From: Methylotuvimicrobium buryatense 5G
GTDB taxonomy: Bacteria > Pseudomonadota > Gammaproteobacteria > Methylococcales > Methylomonadaceae
Assembly (NCBI RefSeq): GCF_000341735.1
Contig: NZ_KB455575.1
Coordinates: 2,171,286-2,235,285 of the forward strand
Reading direction: 5' to 3'
DNA length: 64,000 nucleotides
Shown here: positions 37,601-46,055 of the stretch, piece after piece
Position numbering within the stretch: the stretch's first letter is position 1
Layout: every line of letters starts with the position of its first letter
The notes under the pieces: model-generated
Seen by the model: only the letters and a program-made list of their open reading frames with translations
What the model was told of the DNA's origin: nothing
The model's database searches: none
Translations under genes and position numbers: made by a program

Positions 37601-40174
37601 GACAATCCTTTCGGGCAATATTTGGCCAATATAAAAACGGCCCGTTCTCCGATAACATTGGCCGACGTTCAACCAGCTCATCAAATCACCGCCCGGCTCG
37701 CTTCGGGAGCGATGAGTCACGGTGCTCTGATCGCCGAAGCACACGAGGCTGTAGCGCAAGGCACCAACATTGCCGGCGCTCTCAGCAACTCCGGTGAAGG
37801 CGGCGAACACTCGAGCCGTTTCAACACGCTACGTTCGAGTAAAATCAAACAATTTGCATCGGGCCGCTTCGGCGTCTGGGCAGGTTATCTGGCCGATCCG
37901 AATATCGAAGAGATAGAAATTAAAATAGCGCAAGGGGCTAAACCCGGCGAAGGCGGTCAGCTGCCGGCACCCAAAGTGTCTGTCGAAATCGCGGCATTGC
38001 GCGGCGGCACGCCGCAAGTCGAGTTGGTCAGCCCGCCTCCGCATCACGACACCTATTCGATCGAAGACCTCGGTCAATTGATTCACGATGCCAAGGCGGC
38101 CCGCGTTCGCGTCGTCGTCAAACTCGTTTCGTCCGAAGGCATCGGAACAATTGCAGTTGGTGTCGCGAAAGCAGGCGCCGATGTCATCAATGTGGCCGGC
38201 AACACCGGCGGCACGGGAGCGGCTGCCGTCACGAGCCTGAAAAACACCGGTCGTTCTGCTGAAATCGGCATCGCCGAAGTCCATCAAGCCCTCGCCTTAA
38301 ACGGCTTAAGGGACAAAGTCATCTTACGCTGCAGCGCCGCGCATCAAAGCGGACTCGATGTCGTCAAATCTGCGATATTGGGCGGCGATTCCTTCGAATT
38401 CGGCACGACGGCTTTGATGATGCTGCGCTGCGTAATGGCCAAAAACTGCAACATAAAGTGTCCAGCCGGCTTGACCACGACGCATGAGGAGTTTAAGGGC
38501 GATCCGAGAGTACTGGCGCAATATTTCATGAATCTCGCGCATGAAGTCCGCGAAATTCTGGCGGTACTGGGCTATCACAGCCTTAGCGAAATTCGCGGCC
38601 AAACCGATTTATTGCATTTAATCAATCACCCGTCTATTGTCGGACAGCTCGATTTCACAAAACTACTGACCCAAGTGCCGGTCGTCAAAGTCGAAAAACC
38701 GATTTATCTCGAAGCGAACTTCAGCATCGACGACAAAATCATCGAGCAAGTTAAATCGTCGGTGATTTTAGGCAATCAGACGCAAATCGTTATAGAAGGA
38801 GATGACTTCAAACTCAGTAATCGCAATAAAACGGTCGGAGGCCAGACTGCAATCGATATCGAACGCATACTCGCTTACGATTTAAACGAAGAACAAGTCG
38901 CTCGTTCGAAAACGATTTATACCAACCAACACGGACGGCGATATCTTGCGCCAGACTCGGTCGTTGTAAAAACGACCGGCTCGGCCGGGCAAAGTTATGC
39001 CGCCTTCATGAATGACGGCATGCGCATGGAACATACCGGCACCTGTAACGACGGCGTCGGCAAATCGGCATGCGGCGGCACCTTAATCGTTGAATCTCCA
39101 GGCGGCGGGATCAAAACTCCCGGTAATAACGTACTGATCGGTAACTTTGCGCTGTTCGGCGCGACCGGCGGCAAAGCCTTTATCAACGGCGAGGCCGGCG
39201 ACCGTTTCGCAGTGCGAAATTCCGGCGCGATGGCAGTCGTCGAAGGCGTCGGCGATTTCGCCTGCGAATACATGACCAACGGTGCGGTACTGAATCTCGG
39301 CCACTTCGGCAAGGGCTTCTGTAACGGCATGTCCGGCGGTAATGCCTATCAATACGACCCTGAAAACCTGTTACCGAGGCTTTACGACAAGACTTCGGTC
39401 GAACTACACGACCTAGCCGAAGACACCGATAGAGCACGGGCGCATGAACAATTCATATTGTCCATGCTGGAACAACACGCCGATTATGCGAACTCCAGCA
39501 AGGCCAAAAATATTCTGAAAAATTGGAAAACCGAACGCAAACATTTCAAATTCACGATTCCGCTATGGTTATATAGAACACAGACAGCCGAGTTTTTAAG
39601 CCAAACCATGGATCGCAAAGCGATGATCGAAGAATTGGCGGTCTCCTACGCAACACGCCAAATCGAACAAATGAAATCGGCTTATCGGACAAAACAGCCA
39701 TTATTCGGCGGCGCGATTCCCGGTTACGGCGAAACCGACACCAACTTGACCTTTAGTCTGGTTAACAGTTACGCGGTCATTGATAAGGCATTCCGGATAG
39801 CCGGCGAGCAATTGAACTTCAAGTCCGCCACGCCGACACAAGAAGCCTTGGAAAAAGCGGCTTGGAAATTAATTGAGTCCCGTCCGCGTAAAATTCAGGA
39901 TGCGTTGGTTAAAGAGACTCGCGAAGCTTACAGTAATTACAGCGACGATCAACTGAGCTGGCTGTTGGCAAGCAAGCGCCTTACCGATTATAAAACCGCC
40001 TTGGCCAATCGTGATGTACAAAGCATCTACTCGATCGGCTCGACCGCTTGGATCATTGAGCAGGACACTATCAACCGCGATGCCTTGGCCGGCATTCCTG
40101 GTGTCGAACAATATCTTGCGGGACTGGTCGGTTCCAATATTATTCAGGAAATGATGGCTCCGGCTTCGGCATAA
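34691..40174 (+). CDS. gltB: glutamate synthase large subunit, long variant (1827 aa)
   Basis: Makes glutamate from glutamine and 2-oxoglutarate. After a short 23-residue leader, Cys24 (SQDSCGVGF) is the expected catalytic nucleophile of the class II amidotransferase domain. A central domain, an FMN/synthase domain (about 960-1340, with GAMSHGALIAEAH, SNSGEGGEHSSR and GQLPAPKVS-like KPGEGGQLPAPKVS) and a GXGXG beta-helix domain (about 1390-1635) follow. The iron-sulfur Cys are 1247, 1253 and 1257, spaced C-x5-C-x3-C instead of the common C-x5-C-x4-C. The protein is about 300 residues longer than E. coli GltB: extra sequence before the FMN domain and a 190-residue C-terminal extension. No gltD follows; a diflavin reductase does. 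Confidence 0.9.
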   Translation: MTEISRINLKEPLLYDADLSQDSCGVGFITHKQSKQTHELLVKAHEALCTIPHRGGMSAEGIGDGAGVNVDLSLKFFRKITGNSNLQLGEFGVANFFFPEDHERYDSFAIELIEKHLTRFGLPVITWRNIPVDSQVINEASRKAQLPIKQVIFGRPEALKTATHSEFEQLIQSALLDIEADGFTRDELTGFYPLSMSSRTQVYKGRLNSFEVIPYFIDLYDEDHEIHTLFFHTRFSTNTAPATMMAQPFRYMAHNGELNTDKKNRLSENAIARLHNKHIVFPCGQSDSGRLDQTLTRRINEDELDVVTAVLAMMPPAWENDTTLSPKVRAMLEYFSLYEEKNDGPAALIFCDGIRVGARLDRLGLRPLRSVETETYLAVMSEAGQIDFPPKDVIKRGRIEAGGMVYFDHSTGQIYNSHQVLETLAGQKDYEAMLRERSLHIGELPNVSFDELTPVNSQFNIDQQHTAYSLNQESFKFLLDPMLSTGLEKVSAMGYGIAPNALSDAEGGMSRYFSQRFAQVTNPPLDSLRESDGMTLRVALGAKPTFSEGNSKQLVIDSPILQRTHLEQIRRQSSVKTITLDMLFTPDFENPKNNEDLLESAVRAVCQQIEQAARDNTGIIILSDTGIGRDKAAIPALLMVAAANQHLVKQGLRFHSSLIAETGQVASAHDIATILGFGASAVCPISAYNRVISQFTPDKQQKALDNFKKAAEKSLMKTMGKFGLCTVESYIGGEFFESNYLDTNEPRLQPYFPNINAPVGGVRYADIAKSAAEWHRKALSIKDEKDIPFIGLFKERQDGAGHSFGNLAVREYINMTDEPILYIPQDKSPEASDTAYFDFGYEKRTPEQIDNFGITPAYRSFAKNLYQERDNRPAALRDIIDLPADISQAQSTADFDRILGKQSLLGNNNYMIHGIAVERIDGVNYSITLPENNNETRLTALAEHFKNRFGDSAATISVTNNACAIKLSDSDNPFGQYLANIKTARSPITLADVQPAHQITARLASGAMSHGALIAEAHEAVAQGTNIAGALSNSGEGGEHSSRFNTLRSSKIKQFASGRFGVWAGYLADPNIEEIEIKIAQGAKPGEGGQLPAPKVSVEIAALRGGTPQVELVSPPPHHDTYSIEDLGQLIHDAKAARVRVVVKLVSSEGIGTIAVGVAKAGADVINVAGNTGGTGAAAVTSLKNTGRSAEIGIAEVHQALALNGLRDKVILRCSAAHQSGLDVVKSAILGGDSFEFGTTALMMLRCVMAKNCNIKCPAGLTTTHEEFKGDPRVLAQYFMNLAHEVREILAVLGYHSLSEIRGQTDLLHLINHPSIVGQLDFTKLLTQVPVVKVEKPIYLEANFSIDDKIIEQVKSSVILGNQTQIVIEGDDFKLSNRNKTVGGQTAIDIERILAYDLNEEQVARSKTIYTNQHGRRYLAPDSVVVKTTGSAGQSYAAFMNDGMRMEHTGTCNDGVGKSACGGTLIVESPGGGIKTPGNNVLIGNFALFGATGGKAFINGEAGDRFAVRNSGAMAVVEGVGDFACEYMTNGAVLNLGHFGKGFCNGMSGGNAYQYDPENLLPRLYDKTSVELHDLAEDTDRARAHEQFILSMLEQHADYANSSKAKNILKNWKTERKHFKFTIPLWLYRTQTAEFLSQTMDRKAMIEELAVSYATRQIEQMKSAYRTKQPLFGGAIPGYGETDTNLTFSLVNSYAVIDKAFRIAGEQLNFKSATPTQEALEKAAWKLIESRPRKIQDALVKETREAYSNYSDDQLSWLLASKRLTDYKTALANRDVQSIYSIGSTAWIIEQDTINRDALAGIPGVEQYLAGLVGSNIIQEMMAPASA

Positions 40175-40195
40175 TTCAATCGCACTTTTTACCAG

Positions 40196-40234
40196 TACCG
40201 GCATAACCTGTGAGAAATCACGGGCATGCCGGTA
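40196..40234 (+). terminator. hairpin between gltB and the diflavin reductase gene
   Basis: TACCGGCAT and ATGCCGGTA form an outer 9-bp stem enclosing an inner GTGA-GAAA-TCAC hairpin. It is followed by TTACGTTCATT, without a strong T run, so it may be a weak terminator, a processing site or an RNA stabiliser within an operon. Confidence 0.55.
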
Positions 40235-40260
40235 TTACGTTCATTAATTTGTAACTAAAC

Positions 40261-42006
40261 ATGATGAAAACACCTCATATTCCACTCGATGCACCTTACA
40301 GCGACAGTCAACGAGCCTGGCTCAGTGGCTTTTTCGCGGGCATGCATACGCAAATGATACAAAGCGCCGGCAGCAAGAGCCAGGCCGACGCTCGCATCAT
40401 TCATATTCTTTACGGAACGCAAACCGGTAACTCCGAAGCCTTGGCAAACGATGCCGCCGCATCCGCAAAAGCCCACGGCTTAAAACCGATCGTCAAAAGC
40501 ATGGACGAAGTCGAATTGGATGCACTCGGCAAGATGGAATATCTCTTGATCATCACCAGCACTTACGGCGAAGGCGAAATGCCGGACAATGCGCAAATGC
40601 TTTGGGAAGCGATTTCGTCCGATGCGGCACCGTCGTTGCAGCACATGAAATATTCCGTACTGGCGCTCGGCGACACGAGTTACGATCAATTTTGCCAAGC
40701 CGGCATCGAATGGGATCAACGGCTTGCCGAACTCGGCGCCGAACGTATTTATGACAGGATCGACTGCGACGTCGACTTCGAGGAACCGGCCGAATTGTGG
40801 ATTTCAGAAGTGATCCCACATATGGCCGAGGGCGCCTCGACGACCATTATCGTCGACTCCGACGCAGCAATGGTCGAAGCGCCGAAATATAGCCGTAAAA
40901 ACCCGTTCCCGGCCAAATTACTCGTCAATCGTCTGTTGACCGCCCCCGAATCATCGAAAGAAACACGACATTATGAAATCTCGATCGCCGGTTCAGACCT
41001 AAGCTACGAAGCCGGAGACGCGTTGTGCGTATTCCCGACCAATTGCCCGGAACTCGTCAAAAACATCCTACAAACAATCAACTGTTCAGGCGAAGAAGAA
41101 GTCCCGGTCGATGGCGAATTAATGCCGCTTAACGAAGCGCTACGCGTTCATTTCGAAATCAAATTGCCATCCAAGGAACTGATCGATGAAATCGCTCGCC
41201 GCTCCGGCGATCAGGAATTGAATACGTTGCTTGAAGAAAACGATAAGGAAAAATTGACGAATTATCTCTGGGGCCGCGATATTCTAGACTTGTTGTTGCA
41301 ATCCCCGGACATGGATATCTCTGCGGCCGAATTCATCGCCTTGCTGAAACCGCTACAACACCGTGCCTATTCGATATCGTCGAGCAGTAAAAAACACCCG
41401 GATGCCGTACATCTAACCGTCGCCAGCGTCCGTTACCAAAGCCACGACCGCGAACACAAAGGCGTGTGTTCAACCTTCCTGGCCGATCTCGTCGATGAAA
41501 CGACCGATGTCCGCTGTTTTTTCACGCCGAACAAGGTATTCCGAGTCCCGGAAGATAACAGCCTGCCGATGATCATGGTCGGCCCCGGCACCGGCGTCGC
41601 ACCTTTCCGCGCATTCCTGCAGGAACGGGAAGTACGGCAAGCAACAGGTAAAAACTGGCTATTTTTCGGCGACCGTAATGCCGCGACAGACTTCATTTAT
41701 CGAGAAGAACTCGAAGCAATGCAAGCCTCCGGTCTATTGACACGGCTCGACCTGGCATTTTCCAGGGATCAGCAGGAAAAAATTTACGTTCAAGACCGAA
41801 TGCGCGAACACGGCGCGGAATTATTCGCTTGGCTCGAACAAGGCGGCTATTTCTTCGTCTGTGGCGATGCCTACCGCATGGCTAAGGATGTCGATAAAGC
41901 GTTACACGATGTGATCGCCGAACAGGGAAAAATGACCGAACAGCAGGCAGTCGATTATGTCAATCAATTGAAAAAGGATAAGCGCTACGTTCGGGACGTT
42001 TATTAA
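40261..42006 (+). CDS. CysJ-like NADPH diflavin reductase
   Basis: 581-residue soluble diflavin reductase. An N-terminal flavodoxin domain (about 46-190) begins ILYGTQTGNSEALA and has TSTYGEGEMPDNA and LALGDTSYDQFC. The FAD domain has RAYSISSSSK near 367 and GVCSTFLADL, and the NADPH domain has VGPGTGVAPFRAFLQERE near 440; it ends KRYVRDVY, like sulfite reductase alpha subunit (CysJ). It passes electrons from NADPH via FAD and FMN to a partner. No CysI hemoprotein is adjacent; its neighbour is the long GltB, 86 bases upstream on the same strand. Sulfite reduction or glutamate synthase reduction are both possible; the latter is inference from position. Confidence 0.85.
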   Translation: MMKTPHIPLDAPYSDSQRAWLSGFFAGMHTQMIQSAGSKSQADARIIHILYGTQTGNSEALANDAAASAKAHGLKPIVKSMDEVELDALGKMEYLLIITSTYGEGEMPDNAQMLWEAISSDAAPSLQHMKYSVLALGDTSYDQFCQAGIEWDQRLAELGAERIYDRIDCDVDFEEPAELWISEVIPHMAEGASTTIIVDSDAAMVEAPKYSRKNPFPAKLLVNRLLTAPESSKETRHYEISIAGSDLSYEAGDALCVFPTNCPELVKNILQTINCSGEEEVPVDGELMPLNEALRVHFEIKLPSKELIDEIARRSGDQELNTLLEENDKEKLTNYLWGRDILDLLLQSPDMDISAAEFIALLKPLQHRAYSISSSSKKHPDAVHLTVASVRYQSHDREHKGVCSTFLADLVDETTDVRCFFTPNKVFRVPEDNSLPMIMVGPGTGVAPFRAFLQEREVRQATGKNWLFFGDRNAATDFIYREELEAMQASGLLTRLDLAFSRDQQEKIYVQDRMREHGAELFAWLEQGGYFFVCGDAYRMAKDVDKALHDVIAEQGKMTEQQAVDYVNQLKKDKRYVRDVY

Positions 42007-42075
42007 TCCTGGTACACACGTAACCACTGTACACCAACGATTCCAAAGTCGAGGACTATTGATTGCCACACCCAT

Positions 42076-42225
42076 CGGAGATCAAAATTCTGCGCAGGGG
42101 CGCTCGTCAAAGAACGCCGCAAACCCAACACCTAAATTCCAGGCCAATCGGCTATTCAATTACTCAGATAATTTAGGCGCTGGGCTTTTAGAGCCTCCCC
42201 CGGTGCCGAATTTAGGTTTATCGCT
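42076..42225. repeat. composite repeat with C module
   Basis: GGGGCGCTCGTCAAAGAACG, then a C-type hairpin CCCAACACCTAAAT / ATTTAGGCGCTGGG (42123-42186), then CCCCCGGTGCCGAATTTAGG. A diverged A element containing a C module. 42007-42269 has no real gene; a short open frame here is repeat sequence. Confidence 0.65.
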
Positions 42226-42269
42226 CCCGATCGAAGCCTGCCTCAGGCTTCATCTAACAGGTTTGTTTC

Positions 42270-45074
42270 ATGAATGATTTTATTCCAGGTCAACGCTGGA
42301 TCAGCAACACCGAATCCGAATTGGGTTTAGGCATCGTCGTCGAATCCGAGTACAACCGAGTGACAATGCTCTTTTTGGCTACCGGCGAGCGCCGCGTGTA
42401 TGCGAAAGATAATGCCCCCCTGACGCGCGTCATTTTCAGCGAAGGCGATACCATCGAGTCTGCCGATTACAGTAAATTGACCGTGACCAAAGTCATCGAA
42501 CGCAATGGTCTGGTGACATATGTCGGTAAAACCGAGGAGAACCGGGAGATAAGCCTCGATGAAATGGAATTGAACCATCATATCCAATTCAATAAACCGC
42601 AAGATCGCTTGTTTACCGGGCAATTCGACCCGAGTGCTTGGTTTCAATTGCGTTATCAAACATGGCAGTACTGCCGCGAACATCAACAATCGCCGGTCAA
42701 AGGCCTACAAGGCGGACGGACGTCGCTGATCGCGCACCAATTATTCATCGCGCATGAAGCCGCCGGGCGCCCGACGCCTAGAATCATGCTTGCCGACGAA
42801 GTCGGCCTCGGCAAAACCATCGAAGCCGGATTGATTCTGCATCACCGACTCAATAACGGATTAAGCAATCGGGCCCTGATCATCGTACCCGAAAGCCTTC
42901 TTCATCAATGGCTAGTTGAAATGCTCAGGCGCTTTAATCTACGTTTCAGCATTCTCGACGAAGCGCGCTGCCTAGGTATCGAAAACATCGATATCGACTA
43001 TATCGGCGAATCCGAACCGTCGACTGAAAATCCGTTCAACACCGAACAATTGATACTCTGCAGCCAGGAGTTTTTCGCGCAACATCCGAAACGGCAACAA
43101 CAAGCGTTGGATGCCGGTTGGGATATGATCATCGTCGATGAAGCCCATCACTTGCAATGGAGCGAAAACTCGGCCAGCCCGGAATATTTATTCGTCGAAA
43201 ATCTCGCCGCATCGACGCCCGGATTGATTTTATTGACCGCGACACCGGAACAACTCGGCAAGGAAAGCCACTTCGCTCGATTGCGCCTGTTGGACCCGAA
43301 TCGATTCTATAGTTTCAGCGCCTTTCTCGAAGAAGAAACACACTTTCAACCCGTTGCCGAAGCCGCCAAATCGTTGCTGGCTAATCAAGCACTAACGCCG
43401 GACGAAAGAGCCCATTTAGCGCGCCTGGTCAAGCACGACCATGTCGATACTCTACTCAAAAACCTGGACGATCCGAAAAAATCACAGCTCGCACGCGAAG
43501 AACTAGTGAAGATTCTGCTCGACCATCACGGTACCGGCCGGATTTTGTTCAGAAATTCCCGGCAAACCGTGCAGGGCTTCCCTGACCGAGAACGTCAAGG
43601 GTACACTTTGAACGGAAGCTCAGAATCCTTGCAGGAAGACCCCCGTACACTTTGGCTCGTTGAAAAAATCAAAGCTTTAGCGGGTCAAAAAGCATTATTG
43701 ATTTGCCGGCATGCGCAAACCGCGATCGAACTCGAACACATTGTCGAAAAGCGCTTCGGCATCGCTGCGGCCGTCTTTCATGAAGGCATGTCGATCATCG
43801 AACGCGACCGCGCGGCGGCCTATTTCGCCGACCAAGAAAGCTCGGCTAGACTACTGATCTGTTCCGAAATCGGCAGCGAAGGCCGCAATTTTCAGTTTGT
43901 CCATCATTTGATCTTATTCGATCTACCGGACAATCCCGACCTGTTACAGCAACGCATCGGCCGCCTCGACCGCATCGGTCAACGTCACATCATCGAAATT
44001 CATGTACCCTATTTGACCGGCAGCCGCGAACATACCCTATTCCGCTGGTACGACGAAGGTTTGAACGCCTTCCGTCACAATACTTCGGCGGGACAACGCG
44101 TCGCCGAGCTTCTGCATGATGAACTGCACACCGCGCTCGAAAAATACGATAGCGAATCGCTCGACAAACTGATTGCCAAAACTCAAACCCTAGCGCAACA
44201 AATCGAAACCGAACTGCATAACGGCCGCGATTTGCTGCTCGAACTCAATTCCTGCCGTAAAGATGACGCTCAAGAACTGATCGATCGACTCAAGCAACAG
44301 GATAATGAAGGCTTGCTATGGCCTTATATGGAAGACGTCTTCGAATGTTACGGCGTCGATACCGAATTCCATTCGGCCGATTGCTACATTCTAAGACCCA
44401 GTGAACACCTGCGCATGGCGCATTTCCCCGGACTTTCCGAGGACGGCTTGACGGTTACCGTCAACCGCGACATTGCGCTGGCCCGCGAGGAACTGCAATT
44501 TTTAACCTGGGAACATCCGATGGTCGCCGCTGCGATGGATATGATTCTGTCCAGCGATACCGGTAATGCCGGTGTCAGTGTTGTCAAGCATAAAGACCAA
44601 AAAGCCGGCCGCTTCTTATTGGAATGCTTGTTCATCGTCGAATGCAGCGCCCCGCCCGAACTGCAAATAGGACGCTTTCTGCCGCATACACCTATTCGCA
44701 TCTTAATCGACCAAAACAAGGCCGACTTAACCGATACGATCGAACATATCGAGTTGATCGACTCTGGCAAAAAATTCGACAAAACACAGATCGTCGCTTT
44801 TTTGAACAGCCAACGAAAACACCTGACTACCCTGCTCGACATCGCCGAACAAAACGCCCAAGCGCAAATGAACCGGTTGATTACGGACAGTCAAAAAAAC
44901 ATGCTGGAGACGATGACCGGCGAAATCAAACGGTTGACTCGGCTAAAACTGGTCAATCCGTCGATTCGCGAAGATGAAATCGAATTCCAGAAAGAAACCG
45001 CGATGCTCTTGCACGAAAATATTCAAGACGCGCAATTAAGACTCGATGCGGTCAGATTTATCATTACTAGTTAA
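42270..45074 (+). CDS. rapA: RNA polymerase-associated ATPase RapA
   Basis: 934-residue Swi2/Snf2-type ATPase that binds RNA polymerase and helps it recycle after termination. The N-terminal tandem Tudor-like domains start FIPGQRWISNTESELGLGIV. Helicase lobe 1 has Walker A LADEVGLGKTIEAG (about 174-187) and DEAHHLQW (about 290); lobe 2 has GSEGRNFQFVHHLILFDLP and QRIGRLDRIGQ. Length and order match E. coli RapA (HepA). Stands alone between repeat sequences. Confidence 0.97.
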   Translation: MNDFIPGQRWISNTESELGLGIVVESEYNRVTMLFLATGERRVYAKDNAPLTRVIFSEGDTIESADYSKLTVTKVIERNGLVTYVGKTEENREISLDEMELNHHIQFNKPQDRLFTGQFDPSAWFQLRYQTWQYCREHQQSPVKGLQGGRTSLIAHQLFIAHEAAGRPTPRIMLADEVGLGKTIEAGLILHHRLNNGLSNRALIIVPESLLHQWLVEMLRRFNLRFSILDEARCLGIENIDIDYIGESEPSTENPFNTEQLILCSQEFFAQHPKRQQQALDAGWDMIIVDEAHHLQWSENSASPEYLFVENLAASTPGLILLTATPEQLGKESHFARLRLLDPNRFYSFSAFLEEETHFQPVAEAAKSLLANQALTPDERAHLARLVKHDHVDTLLKNLDDPKKSQLAREELVKILLDHHGTGRILFRNSRQTVQGFPDRERQGYTLNGSSESLQEDPRTLWLVEKIKALAGQKALLICRHAQTAIELEHIVEKRFGIAAAVFHEGMSIIERDRAAAYFADQESSARLLICSEIGSEGRNFQFVHHLILFDLPDNPDLLQQRIGRLDRIGQRHIIEIHVPYLTGSREHTLFRWYDEGLNAFRHNTSAGQRVAELLHDELHTALEKYDSESLDKLIAKTQTLAQQIETELHNGRDLLLELNSCRKDDAQELIDRLKQQDNEGLLWPYMEDVFECYGVDTEFHSADCYILRPSEHLRMAHFPGLSEDGLTVTVNRDIALAREELQFLTWEHPMVAAAMDMILSSDTGNAGVSVVKHKDQKAGRFLLECLFIVECSAPPELQIGRFLPHTPIRILIDQNKADLTDTIEHIELIDSGKKFDKTQIVAFLNSQRKHLTTLLDIAEQNAQAQMNRLITDSQKNMLETMTGEIKRLTRLKLVNPSIREDEIEFQKETAMLLHENIQDAQLRLDAVRFIITS

Positions 45075-45117
45075 AAAACACCATTCGTAATTATTCAGCA
45101 TAAGTCATGTATGAGAA

Positions 45118-45217
45118 GGTGTCAGGCATTAATTTATAAGGCTGTCTGCAACAGGACGTTGCAGTCAGAGCTTACAAGGATGTATTCACGCGTCCTTAGA
45201 AATCAATGTCTGACACC
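45118..45217. repeat. inverted repeat, about 100 bp
   Basis: Ends GGTGTCAGGCATTAATTT and AAATCAATGTCTGACACC are imperfect inverted copies. The centre has GCAACAGGACGTTGCAGTCA and the shared core ACAAGGATGTATTCACGCGT found in the other elements. The right end runs into the following gene's upstream region. Confidence 0.7.
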
Positions 45218-45253
45218 AACCTACCGCATGCGCTGAATAGTTACCACCATTCA

Positions 45254-45685
45254 ATGAAAAAAGTCACGATAGAAAATTACCGCACGGATAAATTCTATCT
45301 CCGCATCGTTAAGGCAACGGCGGAATTACTGACCGATCAAGGTTATGTTGCGCCGGTTCGGCTTTTCAAAAAAATGGAACTTTTGACGGAACAGGACATC
45401 GCCGCCTGGCGCCGGGGCCGATTGCCTTATTTGGAACAAGCCATACGCTGCAATCTTGCTCAAGCCAGCCGGATTCTACGAATACTGAGATTCCATGCAC
45501 ACGACCTTAATCTCAAACCCTCGAATACGGTGTATCTAAGCAAGCAACCAGACAACCGAATACCGCTCAAATTCACCAAGTACGGCGACAAAAAACTTGA
45601 GGAAGCCTACACCACACACCTGGTTTCGCCACGCTTGAAAGCGGCCGAGCAACCTGCCGAAACTATAGGGGTAACCAAGGAATAA
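45254..45685 (+). CDS. conserved protein of unknown function (143 aa)
   Basis: Protein of 143 residues from the ATG at 45254, the start that gives MKKVTIENYRTDKFYLRIV. It has VAPVRLFKKMELLTEQDIAAWRRGRLPYLEQAI, then NLAQASRILRILRFHAHDLNL and a basic C-terminal half ending in KLEEAYTTHLVSP. I recognise this layout as that of a recurring hypothetical family in proteobacteria and acidobacteria but know of no assigned function. Abundant Arg/Lys and no signal or membrane segment suggest a cytoplasmic, possibly nucleic-acid-binding protein. A start at 45206 is open but would lie inside the repeat end and is less likely. Confidence 0.65.
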   Translation: MKKVTIENYRTDKFYLRIVKATAELLTDQGYVAPVRLFKKMELLTEQDIAAWRRGRLPYLEQAIRCNLAQASRILRILRFHAHDLNLKPSNTVYLSKQPDNRIPLKFTKYGDKKLEEAYTTHLVSPRLKAAEQPAETIGVTKE

Positions 45686-45924
45686 CCGGCTGCGAGGAGC
45701 CAAGCATTAAAACTATGCAGGACTTTAAGCATAGAATCCTACACTAATCAAACCCTAAGGGCTTGCATTAACATTGACGGGATTACCATACCGTGCTCCA
45801 GCGATTGAGTGGTTTTGCCATCGCGCTAGATGTCCAACAACGTACCTCAAGGAGGTCAGTATAAGGGCGAGAGCTGGAGCTTGGGAAACAGCAAAAAATT
45901 GAACTAAATCTCACCTCGATCTAA

Positions 45925-46050
45925 CCTCTTTCCTCTTTCCTCTTTCCTCTTTCCTCTTTCCTCTTTCCTCTTTCCTCTTTCCTCTTTCCTCTTTCCTCTT
46001 TCCTCTTTCCTCTTTCCTCTTTCCTCTTTCCTCTTTCCTCTTTCCTCTTT
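45925..46050 (+). repeat. perfect heptamer microsatellite (CCTCTTT)18
   Basis: Eighteen uninterrupted copies of CCTCTTT (126 bp), beginning after TCTAA and ending 5 bases before the epmA stop codon on the opposite strand. It is downstream of epmA, not in its coding part. 45686-46055 otherwise holds GAGCTTGGGAAACAGC (also at 59060) and no gene. Confidence 0.97.
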
Positions 46051-46055
46051 TTCTA

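Noticed and set aside
42059-42277. 72-residue open frame before rapA
   Set aside because: Lies wholly in a palindromic repeat and overlaps the rapA start; composition is that of the repeat.
45925-46050. Phase-variable coding repeat in epmA
   Set aside because: The array starts after tandem stop codons, so length changes cannot shift the epmA frame.
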